From: Anaerolinea thermophila
GTDB lineage: Bacteria > Chloroflexota > Anaerolineae > Anaerolineales > DRKV01
NCBI GenBank assembly: GCA_020722405.1
Contig: DYKW01000014.1
Coordinates: forward strand, 1-18,209
Length of the DNA: 18,209 bases
Direction: 5' to 3'
The notes beneath the pieces are model-generated. The model did no database searches. It worked only from the letters and a program-made list of their open reading frames with translations, and had not been told where the DNA came from. The position numbers and the translations under genes were made by a program. Shown in pieces: positions 1-7,693 of the stretch. How positions within the stretch are numbered: position 1 is the stretch's first letter; each line of letters opens with the position of its first letter.

Positions 1-48
1 CTTTCCAGATTCTCTGCGTTCTCCGCGGGCTCTGCGGTAAGCAGATAC
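1..48. repeat. 48-bp dispersed direct repeat, left copy
   Basis: This stretch starts CTTTCCAGATTCTCTGCG and recurs at 17271-17318 in the same orientation with only 2 mismatches in 48 positions. Internally it is built from CTCTGCG-like words, which gives it a low-complexity look. I have the impression that such words recur as dispersed intergenic repeats in Chloroflexota-like and cyanobacterial genomes, but I cannot test that here. The window boundary cuts it on the left, so the true repeat may be longer. It has no coding potential that I can support. Confidence 0.75.
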
Positions 49-226
49 CCAAAAACCTTAACGCAAAGGATGGGATGGTTGCAACCGTCCCCTACAAGAT
101 GTTATCCGACTACCCGAGAACGTGATTTTTTTCGCGTCTCTGTTGTATTGGCGTTAAAATAGCAAACCGCCAACCCGAATTATTGAGCGGTTACGTCGAA
201 TTTACAGAGAGAAATTTCAACGCCCC
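49..226. other. Intergenic debris with repeat fragments downstream of the OCD-family gene
   Basis: Positions 48-68 (CCCAAAAACCTTAACGCAAAG) match 17857-17877 at 19 of 21 places. Positions 72-91 form a near-perfect palindrome (GGGATGGTTGCAACCGTCCC). Positions 105-120, read on the minus strand, are two units of the TAGTCGGA/TAGTCGGG octamer that forms the array at the right end of the window. A weak hairpin (TTGGCG/CGCCAA, about 150-175) is the only terminator candidate for the OCD-family gene, and it lacks a clear T-run. No gene is seen. Confidence 0.5.
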
Positions 227-1189
227 TTAGGATTTCTGCGCATTTCCTAACAGCGTTTTCAGCGCCACTTGTGCGGCGAGTGCATCCTGCACGGCCACGC
301 CCACCGATTTGAAGACGGTAATTTCTTCCGCTGAAGTGCGCCCTGCGGCTTGGTGGTTAACCAGTTGACCCAGTTCGGTGATTGCATTGGTCTGTAGCCA
401 GCCTTGTTGAATGGCCTGTACTACCTCGCCGGCCTCGGCTAGCGCGCTTTCTAAACTATCCACGAAGGTGCGGGCGTGACGCAGGGTGGCCGGGGGAAGT
501 TCGACCATCTCCAGGGTGTAGGAGCCAACACCGTTGATATGCGTACCCGGGCGTATGTCGGCATCGTCGAAGACAGGCGTTTTGGCTGTGGTGGCTGCAC
601 ACACGATGTCGGCTCGAGCCACGGCTTGCGAGGCGCTCTCAGTAACCTGTACTGGTATGCCCAGGCGAGCCTGCATTTCTTCGGCGAAGGCTTGTGCATG
701 GGTATGGGTGGGGGCGTAAACCCAGGCCGTCTTAATCGGGCGGACAGCACACATGGCTTCTAGTTGGGTGCGTGCTTGCGTGCCGGCCCCAATGATGGCC
801 GCCACTTGACTATCGGGACGTGCCAGCAGGTCGGTAGCCGCGCCGGAAGCCGCTCCCGTGCGCCGGGCAGTTACTTCCGTGCCGTCCAGTACCGCCAAGG
901 GGCGGCCGGTATGCGGTTCGAAGACCAGGACCACCCCTTGCACAAAGGGCAGGCCGACCTGTGGGTTTTGCGGGTACAGGCTGACGATTTTGACGGCCAG
1001 TGCCTCGGGATAGGTTACATAGACCGGCATGTTCAGCAGCATAGCCTGATGCGCGGGGATATCCAGACGCGTGCGTAACGGCACTTGTACCTGGCCGCGG
1101 CTGAGGGTGGCAAAGGCGGTTTTCATGGCCGGGATGAGCATCGACATGGGTAGCGTGGCACGGGTTTGTTCGGCATTCAGTACGTACAT
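227..1189 (-). CDS. Ornithine cyclodeaminase / mu-crystallin family NAD(P)-dependent enzyme
   Basis: This 320-residue protein has the usual length of the OCD/mu-crystallin family. Family members are cytoplasmic NAD(P)-dependent dehydrogenases, imine reductases or deaminases acting on amino acids. Visible marks are the KIVS lysine (K67), the TARRTGAASG segment (R109/R110), the Rossmann glycine motif GAGTQA (134-139) and the VDS..ALAEAGEV segment (243-257). In true ornithine cyclodeaminase the segment INAVGGD carries a catalytic Asp; here the same-length segment INGVGSY has Tyr224. True ornithine cyclodeaminase activity is therefore doubtful, and a mu-crystallin-like ketimine reductase or dehydrogenase is as likely. 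The ATG at 1189 has an AGAGGA site about 6 bases upstream. It follows the liv transporter genes on the same strand, which suggests amino-acid catabolism, but a terminator-like hairpin stands between them. Confidence 0.85.
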   Translation of the reverse strand: MYVLNAEQTRATLPMSMLIPAMKTAFATLSRGQVQVPLRTRLDIPAHQAMLLNMPVYVTYPEALAVKIVSLYPQNPQVGLPFVQGVVLVFEPHTGRPLAVLDGTEVTARRTGAASGAATDLLARPDSQVAAIIGAGTQARTQLEAMCAVRPIKTAWVYAPTHTHAQAFAEEMQARLGIPVQVTESASQAVARADIVCAATTAKTPVFDDADIRPGTHINGVGSYTLEMVELPPATLRHARTFVDSLESALAEAGEVVQAIQQGWLQTNAITELGQLVNHQAAGRTSAEEITVFKSVGVAVQDALAAQVALKTLLGNAQKS

Positions 1190-1222
1190 AGCAGAATCCT
1201 CTGGGGTAGGGCTTCTTCATGA

Positions 1223-1260
1223 GAACAAAACGCAGCCAGGTGTATCAAGCCTGACTGCGC
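1223..1260 (-). terminator. Intrinsic terminator after livF
   Basis: On the minus strand, CGCAGTCAGG, a 9-base loop and CCTGGCTGCG form a 10-bp stem followed by TTTTGTTC. The single non-Watson-Crick pair is a G-U wobble in the minus-strand RNA but a C-A mismatch in the plus-strand RNA, so the hairpin fits minus-strand transcription. It begins about 58 bases after the livF stop codon and ends only about 33 bases before the start of the OCD-family gene. Confidence 0.75.
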
Positions 1261-1318
1261 GTTCGTGTTTCACAGAAAACAGCGGGCATTACAATCCGCA
1301 ATATGCACCGCCTGGGGG

Positions 1319-2032
1319 TCATTCCATACCGAGGTAGGCTTTCTGTACCATTTCATTTTCTTTCAGGTTGGCAGCCACATCGGAAAGCACGATTTGACCG
1401 GTTTGGAGAACGTATCCACGGTGGGCGATGGAAAGTGCCATCAGGGCGTTCTGCTCAACCAACAGCACGGTAGTGCCTTGCTGGTTGATCTCCTGAATGG
1501 TATCGAAAATGGCTTCTACCAGTACCGGGGCCAGCCCCATAGATGGCTCGTCCAGTAATAGCAGGCGGGGATGGGCCATCAGCGCGCGCCCCATCGCCAG
1601 CATTTGCTGTTCACCGCCGGAGAGCGTACCGGCAACCTGGTTATGGCGTTCCTTAAGACGAGGAAAAAGCCGATATACGCGCTCCAGGCTTTCCTGGATG
1701 CCACTCTTGTCGTTACGCAGATAAGCGCCCATGTCCAGGTTTTCGGCCACGGTAAGTTTAGCGAAGATACCGCGCCCTTCCGGCACCATGGAGACGCCGC
1801 GTGCCACAATTTGATGTGCCTTGTAGGGGGCCAAGTCTTCGCCTTCCAGGATCACGCTCCCATGGCGGGGCTTGAGTAAGCCGGTGATTGTGCGCAAAGT
1901 GGTGGTCTTACCGGCGCCATTAGCACCGATCAGGGTGACGATTTCACCTTGATCCACGGTCAATGAAATACCCTGTAAGGCATGAATGTGCCCATAATAC
2001 GCATGAACGTTGTTAAGTTCTAGCATTGGCAT
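1319..2032 (-). CDS. livF: Branched-chain amino acid ABC transporter ATP-binding protein LivF
   Basis: This 237-residue protein is one of the two cytoplasmic ATPases that power import through LivH/LivM. Visible motifs are Walker A GANGAGKTT (36-44), the signature LSGGEQQ (137-143), Walker B LLLLDEP (157-163) and the H-loop region LLVEQNA, where LivF proteins typically have Gln instead of His. Length and the MLxxxxVxxxYG start are typical of LivF. The ATG at 2032 is preceded by AGGAGG with a 9-base spacer. A second ATG lies two codons inside. It is the last transporter gene of the cluster, 18 bases after the livG stop, and is followed by an intrinsic terminator. The family is clear, but the exact amino acid imported is not readable. 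Confidence 0.95.
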   Translation of the reverse strand: MPMLELNNVHAYYGHIHALQGISLTVDQGEIVTLIGANGAGKTTTLRTITGLLKPRHGSVILEGEDLAPYKAHQIVARGVSMVPEGRGIFAKLTVAENLDMGAYLRNDKSGIQESLERVYRLFPRLKERHNQVAGTLSGGEQQMLAMGRALMAHPRLLLLDEPSMGLAPVLVEAIFDTIQEINQQGTTVLLVEQNALMALSIAHRGYVLQTGQIVLSDVAANLKENEMVQKAYLGME

Positions 2033-2050
2033 AAGGAAGCGCCTCCTGCA

Positions 2051-2854
2051 TCAATTGGCAGCCGCGTTAGCCGGAGTCAGGCCGGAGGCTGCGCCGCGTC
2101 CTAGATATGCTTCGATGACGCGCGGGTTTTTCTGAATATCGATGGGTTTGCCTTCAGCAATCTTGGTGCCGAAGTCCAACACGGTGATCTGGTCGCTAAT
2201 GCTCATCACCACCTTCATATCGTGCTCAATCAATAGGATAGTGATGCCCAGTTTATCACGTAACATTTGGATGAATGCGATCATTTCGCCAGTTTCATGA
2301 GGGTTCATGCCGGCAGTAGGCTCGTCCAGCAACAGTAACTTGGGTTGGCTGGCCAGCGCACGCGCGACTTCCAACCGGCGCTGAGCGCCATAGGGCAGGT
2401 TGCGGGCCAGATGATCTCCCAATCCTTTCAGACCAACGAAATCTAACAGACGCTGTGCTTCTGCCAGCGCCTGTTGCTCTTCCTTGCGGAAACGCGGCGT
2501 ATCGAAGACCGCATCAGCCCAGAAAGTTTTCAGGTGTGGGTGTTCCCCAACCATGATGTTTTCCAGCGCCGTCATGTTGCTGAACAAACGGATATTCTGG
2601 TAGGTGCGGGAGATGCCCATGCGGGTAACGCGATCGGTTGAGAGACCCTGGATTTCATGTCCGTTGAAGATGATCTTGCCTTCTTCGGGGGTGTAAAAAC
2701 CGGTGACGCAGTTGAAGAAAGTAGTCTTACCGGCGCCATTGGGGCCAATGACACTGTAAATTTGGCCATGCTGAATTTCCAAACTCAGGTTGTTGACCGC
2801 GACCAACCCGCCAAAGCGCTTTGTTACTGTTTCTGCAGTGAGAATTGCAGCCAT
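2051..2854 (-). CDS. livG: Branched-chain amino acid ABC transporter ATP-binding protein LivG
   Basis: LivG is the partner ATPase of LivF. Numbered from the ATG at 2854 (267 residues), it has Walker A GPNGAGKTT (37-45), the LivG-type signature LPYGAQRR (153-160), Walker B LLLLDEP (173-179), the H-loop His in LLIEHDM (H211) and the C-terminal NPRVIEAYLG segment typical of LivG. The reading frame stays open upstream to 2929, but that part overlaps the end of livM and reads as non-homologous low-complexity sequence. The start at 2854 has AGGAGG with a 5-base spacer and follows the livM stop by 13 bases. The start is therefore set at 2854. The C-terminal tail (about 254-267, Ala/Asn-rich) looks unstructured. 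Confidence 0.94.
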   Translation of the reverse strand: MAAILTAETVTKRFGGLVAVNNLSLEIQHGQIYSVIGPNGAGKTTFFNCVTGFYTPEEGKIIFNGHEIQGLSTDRVTRMGISRTYQNIRLFSNMTALENIMVGEHPHLKTFWADAVFDTPRFRKEEQQALAEAQRLLDFVGLKGLGDHLARNLPYGAQRRLEVARALASQPKLLLLDEPTAGMNPHETGEMIAFIQMLRDKLGITILLIEHDMKVVMSISDQITVLDFGTKIAEGKPIDIQKNPRVIEAYLGRGAASGLTPANAAAN

Positions 2855-2867
2855 AGTGTCCTCCTGC

Positions 2868-4571
2868 TCAGTCTGCTGCGCCGACGACTTCGGCGTCGGC
2901 GTCATTGTTGTCCCAGTCTTCTTTGGCATGGAGTTCGCGTTTGCGAGTTTCCTCTGGCCAGAAGCCTTCTGGCTTGGCGAGCATCATGACAATCAACAGC
3001 AGGCCGTACATCAACAGGCGATATTCGGCAAATTCACGCAGCAATTCGGGCATACCAACCAGAATGGCAGCACCTACCACCACGCCGGGTAGACTGCCCA
3101 ACCCGCCAACGATGATCAGACTGAGCACGTTAATGGAGACTAGAATGCCGAAACTGTTGGGGAAAATGTTCTGCAACCGACTGGCAAAAATAGCGCCGGA
3201 AGCAGCGGAGAAACCTGCGCCGATGGCAAAGGCCAGCAGTTTGGTCTGTACCAAGTTGATGCCCATGGTCTCGGCCACGTCTTCGTCTTCTCGCATCGCC
3301 ATCCACTGACGTCCCAGGCGCGAATCTCGCAGCCGGGCGGCAATGAAGGCCGCAACCAGCGATCCAAGGAGCACCAGATAATACATGTACTCTGGCTTCC
3401 CCAGCCTAAAACCAAACAGAGATGGGGTGGGGATGCCCAGCACGCCCTGTGCCCCGCCGATGATTGGTGCCAGCCAGTTTGAGTAGGCCAGTACGCGGAT
3501 GATTTCACCAAAGCCCAGCGTGACGATAGCCAGGTAGTCACCGCGCATATTCAACACCGGGAAGCCCAGGATGATTCCAAAGGTGACCCCTACCAGGATG
3601 GCGATGGGTAGTGCCAGCCAGAAATTCAATATGCCACCGGTGAAGCCGCCAGGGCTGGTCAGTACGCCCATAGTGTAGGCGCCAAAGGCGAAGAATGCTA
3701 CGTATCCCAGGTCTAGCAGGCCGGCAAAGCCGACGACAATGTTCAGCCCCATGCCCATCATCACATACAGGCCGACGATGAATAATACCTGACTCAAGAA
3801 GGTGCCCACCATCCAGGGGAGTGCCAGGGCAAATACCAGCCCTAAGACGATATAAATCAGGCGCAACTGCTTTTGTTTTTCAGATGGCAGCGATTGTATT
3901 TTGGTTTTGCCTTTGTTGCCTACCCCGAATAGGGAAAACGCAAAGGTCAGTGCAAAAATAATGATCGCCGCGATGGGGTTGAGTGACTTGTTTTGGAATA
4001 ACCAGCGTACAGCGGATGTCCCCAGGAATTTTTGCAACACTGTACCTGCATTTTCCGAGAACAAGCCGAGCAATAATACCCACAACAAGGCATTGATGAG
4101 TGCCTTGCGATATTTTTCGCCTAGTAATACGAAGGCCGCTCCCAAAACTCCCATAAGGCCGGAGACCACAATCAATGCCAGACTGCCAACCAATGCGCCT
4201 AAGCCAAAAGTCAATATTTCTACTAACTCGGCATTGATGTTGACGAACATGGTGCTGTTGGGGACCAGCGTGCCCATAATGATTAGAATGAGCGGCGGCA
4301 AACCGGCCAACAACCCGCTCAAGGCACCCATTTGGATGACCTTGGCGCGTTGATCGGCTTTTAAGAATGTGCGTCCTGTGATTAACCCGGCTGCGATAGC
4401 ACCCATGATGGAGAGAATCTGCCCCAGGTTCAGGAAAGTGCCCACCATGTTGCGCACGGAGAAGGTAGATACCATCCCGATAGCGCCGAAATACAGGATG
4501 ATGGTGCCGCCTAATAGGCCATTGCGTGCTGCGGTGCGCCAGTCAAGAGTGTGTTCTTGTGTTAGATTCAT
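2868..4571 (-). CDS. livM: Branched-chain amino acid ABC permease LivM with long N-terminal membrane extension
   Basis: LivM is one of the two integral-membrane permease subunits of the importer. From the ATG at 4571 the protein has 567 residues, against roughly 300-420 for ordinary LivM. The LivM domain is residues about 236-545: the GLN-xx-GFAGLLDLGYVAFFAFGAY region (275-299), the RGDYLAIVTLGFGEI segment (343-357) and the cytoplasmic loop RDSRLGRQWMAMREDED (415-431) are clear. Residues 1-235 are extra and hydrophobic, with about five or six likely membrane spans (about 20-38, 47-66, 82-103, 118-150, 158-172, 198-216), and end in a charged linker. The last residues (540-567) are charged. AAGG lies 8 bases upstream of this ATG; another ATG two codons earlier has its Shine-Dalgarno too close. 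The gene begins 10 bases after the livH stop. Confidence 0.9.
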   Translation of the reverse strand: MNLTQEHTLDWRTAARNGLLGGTIILYFGAIGMVSTFSVRNMVGTFLNLGQILSIMGAIAAGLITGRTFLKADQRAKVIQMGALSGLLAGLPPLILIIMGTLVPNSTMFVNINAELVEILTFGLGALVGSLALIVVSGLMGVLGAAFVLLGEKYRKALINALLWVLLLGLFSENAGTVLQKFLGTSAVRWLFQNKSLNPIAAIIIFALTFAFSLFGVGNKGKTKIQSLPSEKQKQLRLIYIVLGLVFALALPWMVGTFLSQVLFIVGLYVMMGMGLNIVVGFAGLLDLGYVAFFAFGAYTMGVLTSPGGFTGGILNFWLALPIAILVGVTFGIILGFPVLNMRGDYLAIVTLGFGEIIRVLAYSNWLAPIIGGAQGVLGIPTPSLFGFRLGKPEYMYYLVLLGSLVAAFIAARLRDSRLGRQWMAMREDEDVAETMGINLVQTKLLAFAIGAGFSAASGAIFASRLQNIFPNSFGILVSINVLSLIIVGGLGSLPGVVVGAAILVGMPELLREFAEYRLLMYGLLLIVMMLAKPEGFWPEETRKRELHAKEDWDNNDADAEVVGAAD

Positions 4572-4581
4572 CGTCATTGCC

Positions 4582-5643
4582 TTACGCTTTCTTTTCGGAT
4601 AGCCGTTCGCCAAAGATGCCTTGTGGGCGGAAGATGAGAATCAATACCAGAACGGTGAAGGCGATGGCATCTTTCAACTGGTTGGCTGCCGGAATGCCCA
4701 GTCCCTCTAAGAAGAGGTTTGGCCCGAGTGCTTCGATAATGCCCAACAATAGGCCGCCGAACATGGCGCCGGGGATGTTGCCGATGCCACCCAACACAGC
4801 GGCTGTAAAGGCTTTAATGCCGGGCACAAAGCCCATAAAGAAGTACACCCCTTGCGGGCGGAAAAGACCGTTGAAGATACCGGCCGCGCCGGCTAATGCA
4901 CCACCCAGGGCAAATGTGATGACAATCACGCTGTCAATATCAATACCCATCAACATGGCGACTTCCTTATCTTCGGCCACGGCGCGCATCGCCTTACCCA
5001 TTTTGGTGCGTTCAACAAAATAATACAAGGCGACCATCAATACCAATGCCGCAAAGAAAACGACCAATTGCACTCTGGGGACAGCGAATGTGCCCATGTT
5101 AACGTCACCCATCAAGGGAGGAACATCCGGATAGGAATGGAAACCCGGACCATACAGGCCGCGGAAGGTATATTCAATTGCGAAAGACGCGCCAATGGCG
5201 GTAATTAATGGTACCAATCTGGGGGCGCCGCGCAACGGGCGATAAGCAATGCGTTCAACCAGCACGGCTAGAAGCATAGAAATGGTAGAGGCTAGCAGCA
5301 TCAGGAGTAGCAGAGAAAGCCAAGGGTGTACAGCCAAAAAACCTGTGGTGGCCAATTTGTCGGCCAGAAATACGGCTGTAAATGCTCCGGCCATGTAGAT
5401 ATCGCCATGGGCAAAGTTAATCATCAAAAGAATGCCATATACCAGCGTGTAGCCTAAGGCGATGAGCGCGTAGATGCTACCCTGGGCCAGTCCGGCAAAA
5501 ATCAGCGTGCCCCACTGTTCAGAAGTGTACTTCCCGGATGATAGGGTGTTGACGATGCCGATAATGATGAGGGCAATCGCCACCACCCGGAACACCCACA
5601 GGAATACATCCACCCAGGACAAACGTTCCAGGTTAATTTTCAT
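4582..5643 (-). CDS. livH: Branched-chain amino acid ABC permease LivH
   Basis: This 353-residue multi-pass membrane protein is the LivH-type permease subunit. Recognisable parts are GLAQGSIYALIALGYTLVYGI (about 50-70), MINFAHGDIYMAGAF (about 73-87), the cytoplasmic loop RTKMGKAMRAVAEDKEVAMLMGI and the C-terminal FRPQGIFGE ending. About 45 residues precede the usual LivH start; they hold one additional predicted membrane span (about 11-35). The ATG at 5643 has AGAGGT with an 8-base spacer. It is followed closely by livM. It is separated from the upstream livJ by about 145 bases that hold a strong hairpin, so it probably depends on readthrough from the livJ promoter, as no promoter is evident in the gap. 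Confidence 0.94.
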   Translation of the reverse strand: MKINLERLSWVDVFLWVFRVVAIALIIIGIVNTLSSGKYTSEQWGTLIFAGLAQGSIYALIALGYTLVYGILLMINFAHGDIYMAGAFTAVFLADKLATTGFLAVHPWLSLLLLMLLASTISMLLAVLVERIAYRPLRGAPRLVPLITAIGASFAIEYTFRGLYGPGFHSYPDVPPLMGDVNMGTFAVPRVQLVVFFAALVLMVALYYFVERTKMGKAMRAVAEDKEVAMLMGIDIDSVIVITFALGGALAGAAGIFNGLFRPQGVYFFMGFVPGIKAFTAAVLGGIGNIPGAMFGGLLLGIIEALGPNLFLEGLGIPAANQLKDAIAFTVLVLILIFRPQGIFGERLSEKKA

Positions 5644-5722
5644 GCTTGTTGACCTCTTTGTTGCTTGGCCGCCGAATGGCGACCGATGAAATTTGTAACG
5701 TGGCCTAGCACAACTTCAATCA

Positions 5723-5757
5723 AGGAGGGGATGGGCAATTCACGCCCATCCCCTCTT
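5723..5757 (-). promoter_or_regulatory. Intercistronic hairpin between livJ and livH
   Basis: A perfect 12-bp inverted repeat (GAGGGGATGGGC at 5725-5736, GCCCATCCCCTC at 5744-5755) has a 7-base loop. On the minus strand the stem is followed by CTTGATTG, so there is no real T-run. It lies 30 bases after the livJ stop and about 80 bases before the livH start. Known analogues in binding-protein operons protect the 3' end of the binding-protein mRNA or cause partial termination, giving much more binding protein than permease. That role is inferred here. Confidence 0.7.
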
Positions 5758-5787
5758 AAACTTTATCGTCAAAGATACATTGATGAA

Positions 5788-7020
5788 TTACGGCGTCCAG
5801 ACGACCTCGGGTGGCCACTTGCCGTCGTTGATCTCGGCAGATGTGATCTTGAAGATGCCCAACGCTTGGCCGGTAGCGCAGTCACCGTATTGCGTGCATG
5901 TCAGTGTGCCCGTTAGGCCCTTGAAGTTTTCGGTGGAACTCATAGCGTCGCGCAGTGCCTGACGCGGAATGTGGACGGTGCCGTCATCTTCCACAACGGC
6001 GACTTTCTCGATGGCGTCGAACAGAATGTTTGTTCCGTCATAGGCAAAGGCATGGAAGCCGCTGGGGGGCTTGCCGCCAATTTGGGTTTCCCATTTTTTC
6101 AGGAAGGCATCGTAGTCAGCACCGGTTACGTAGGGACCGGAGAGGTACATGCCATCGGCGTTCGGGCCGGCTGCTTCGGGGAAGGAATCGGCCAGCAAAC
6201 CGTCGGCACCCATCAGTGTGGTGTTTTCCAAACCGGCAATTTCAGCAGATTGCGCTACGATGAAGTCGCCTTCCGGCTCAAAGATCGGGAAGTACAACAC
6301 ATCAGGGCTGTCAGCGGCCACCGTGGTCAATATGGAGCGCATATCGGTGTCGCCTACATTGATGGCGCCCTGGAAGGTAATTTTCCCGCCCAAGTTTTGG
6401 AAGGTCTCGGCGAACACCTTCTGCAGTTGGTCGGCATAGGGGCTGCCGTCATGGATGGTCGCAGCAGTGCGAGCGCCCAGTTTGTTGTAGGCAAATTCAG
6501 CAGCGACGCGCCCCTGGAATTTATCGTTGTGAGCAGTGCGGAAGTAACCGGGCTGCCAGGTGCCATTGGGGTCGGTCAACGCAGGGGCGGTGTTGGAAGG
6601 TGAAATCATCACCAACCCGGCCTGACTGATGGTGGGCAGGGCTGCCGTGGCTGAACTAGAGCAGTTGGTGCCGACGATGCCGACGATCGTAGGATCAGCA
6701 GCGACCTTGGTGGCTGCGGTTTGACCGCCATCGGCGGAGCAACCGGAATCTTCGCCGGTAAGAAGAATATCGTGACCCAGCAACTTGCCGCCACGGTCAG
6801 CAATAGCGATCTCGATGGCGCCCTTGGAGTCTTCGCCCAAGAAGGCAGTTGCGCCTGTGACGGTCAGCATATAGGCGATGTGGATTGGGTCACCGGGGGC
6901 GATGTTTACGCAGCCAATGGGGTCGGTGCACTCATAGGCTTGTTTACCGCCGCCGCAGGCCGCGAGCAACATGCTGGCAATGACCAGCAAAGACAAAACA
7001 GCAAAAATTCTTTTTGACAT
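5788..7020 (-). CDS. livJ: Branched-chain amino acid ABC transporter substrate-binding lipoprotein
   Basis: This 410-residue protein is the extracytoplasmic binding protein of the importer (Peripla_BP_6/Leu-Ile-Val type). It has a basic N-terminus, a hydrophobic signal (about 5-19) and a lipobox LAAC with C22 as the lipidation site, so it should be anchored to the outside of the cytoplasmic membrane. Family marks are IHIAYMLTVTGATAFLGEDSKGAIEIAI near the mature N-terminus, IVGTNCSSSATAALPTISQAGLVMISPSNTAPALT and the two-lobe pattern through ATIHDGSPYADQL to FKGLTGTLT. The ATG at 7020 has AGGAGG with an 8-base spacer. It is the first gene of the liv cluster. The ligand cannot be told from sequence: members bind branched-chain amino acids, other amino acids, amides or urea. 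Confidence 0.93.
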   Translation of the reverse strand: MSKRIFAVLSLLVIASMLLAACGGGKQAYECTDPIGCVNIAPGDPIHIAYMLTVTGATAFLGEDSKGAIEIAIADRGGKLLGHDILLTGEDSGCSADGGQTAATKVAADPTIVGIVGTNCSSSATAALPTISQAGLVMISPSNTAPALTDPNGTWQPGYFRTAHNDKFQGRVAAEFAYNKLGARTAATIHDGSPYADQLQKVFAETFQNLGGKITFQGAINVGDTDMRSILTTVAADSPDVLYFPIFEPEGDFIVAQSAEIAGLENTTLMGADGLLADSFPEAAGPNADGMYLSGPYVTGADYDAFLKKWETQIGGKPPSGFHAFAYDGTNILFDAIEKVAVVEDDGTVHIPRQALRDAMSSTENFKGLTGTLTCTQYGDCATGQALGIFKITSAEINDGKWPPEVVWTP

Positions 7021-7059
7021 ATCCTCTTCCTCCTTAATTATTTTGAGAGGGTATTTAGG

Positions 7060-7081
7060 AAAAATTCGGGTGTTTCCCGAA
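7060..7081 (-). promoter_or_regulatory. Terminator-like hairpin in the livJ leader
   Basis: On the minus strand TTCGGG, a 5-base loop and CCCGAA form a 6-bp stem followed directly by TTTTT. It lies about 40 bases upstream of the livJ start and just upstream of its strong Shine-Dalgarno sequence. A second weaker inverted repeat (GCCAGT at 7089-7094, ACTGGC at 7113-7118) precedes it on the transcript. Together these could form an attenuator-like leader. No leader peptide or known riboswitch was recognised, and the promoter further upstream is not clear. Confidence 0.4.
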
Positions 7082-7537
7082 AACCGATGCCAGTTGTTCC
7101 GTCACTAGGGTTACTGGCGAAAAAAGAGAAAAATATGATTTGCGAACCGAGAGACATTCACCTACTTATATAAAGTAAGGAATAGACATCATCATTGTGA
7201 TTGTGTTGTCGAAATGGCCGGATAACACACGCTCACAATTTTTCTCTTTTAACGACTACATTCTACAGGTTTGTAAAGGTCAGGTCAAGAGACTTGAATT
7301 GCATTTACGCAAAATTTATCCTATTAGGGCGCGTTTTTGGGGGATGTTCACTCTGAAACCCAACACGGTATCACTAGCCTTTCATTCCAAGAAGCATCAT
7401 CCGAACGGCTGCTTAAAATTGTGCGCAGTGAATGGGGCACTTACATTGTCGCCGAGATGTTACTTTTTACAAAACTCCTATCACAAAGAAAAGTTTTGTT
7501 AGAGTGCAGCCTTCTATAAATTCGCGCCGAGTTTCTC

Positions 7538-7608
7538 GTTATTGCGAGGGCGAAGTCCGAAGCAATCTCTCGTGCATTGGATGATTTCGTTTGCAGCCTC
7601 CCAATGAC
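7538..7608. repeat. Short palindromic repeat of the ATTGCGAGGGCGAAG...GCAATCTC type
   Basis: The ends GTTATTGCGAG (7538-7548) and CTCCCAATGAC (7598-7608) are imperfect inverted repeats, and the inside holds GCGAAGTCCGAAGCAATCTC. As far as I know, sequences of this kind occur in many copies between genes in several bacterial phyla, with no coding capacity. This is the only copy in the window. A non-autonomous mobile origin is plausible but not shown. Confidence 0.55.
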
Positions 7609-7693
7609 ATGAGAGGGGAGGTAGGTGTCCGCTGACCGCTACCTGTTGTCCTCCAGGGCTTCTTAAATGCGCTGACATTGGATGAGGGGTGGA

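Noticed and set aside
810..1220. Minus-strand 136-codon frame and other long frames overlapping the OCD-family gene
   Set aside because: They run in other frames of a well-supported gene and show no domain; shadow frames of GC-rich coding sequence.
2855..2929. Upstream in-frame ATG for livG
   Set aside because: It would overlap the end of livM by about 60 bases and lacks family similarity; the ATG at 2854 has a consensus ribosome binding site.
7197..7519. Two overlapping open frames (101 and 60 codons)
   Set aside because: No ribosome binding site, no recognisable domain, odd composition and location in a repeat-rich gap; most likely chance frames.
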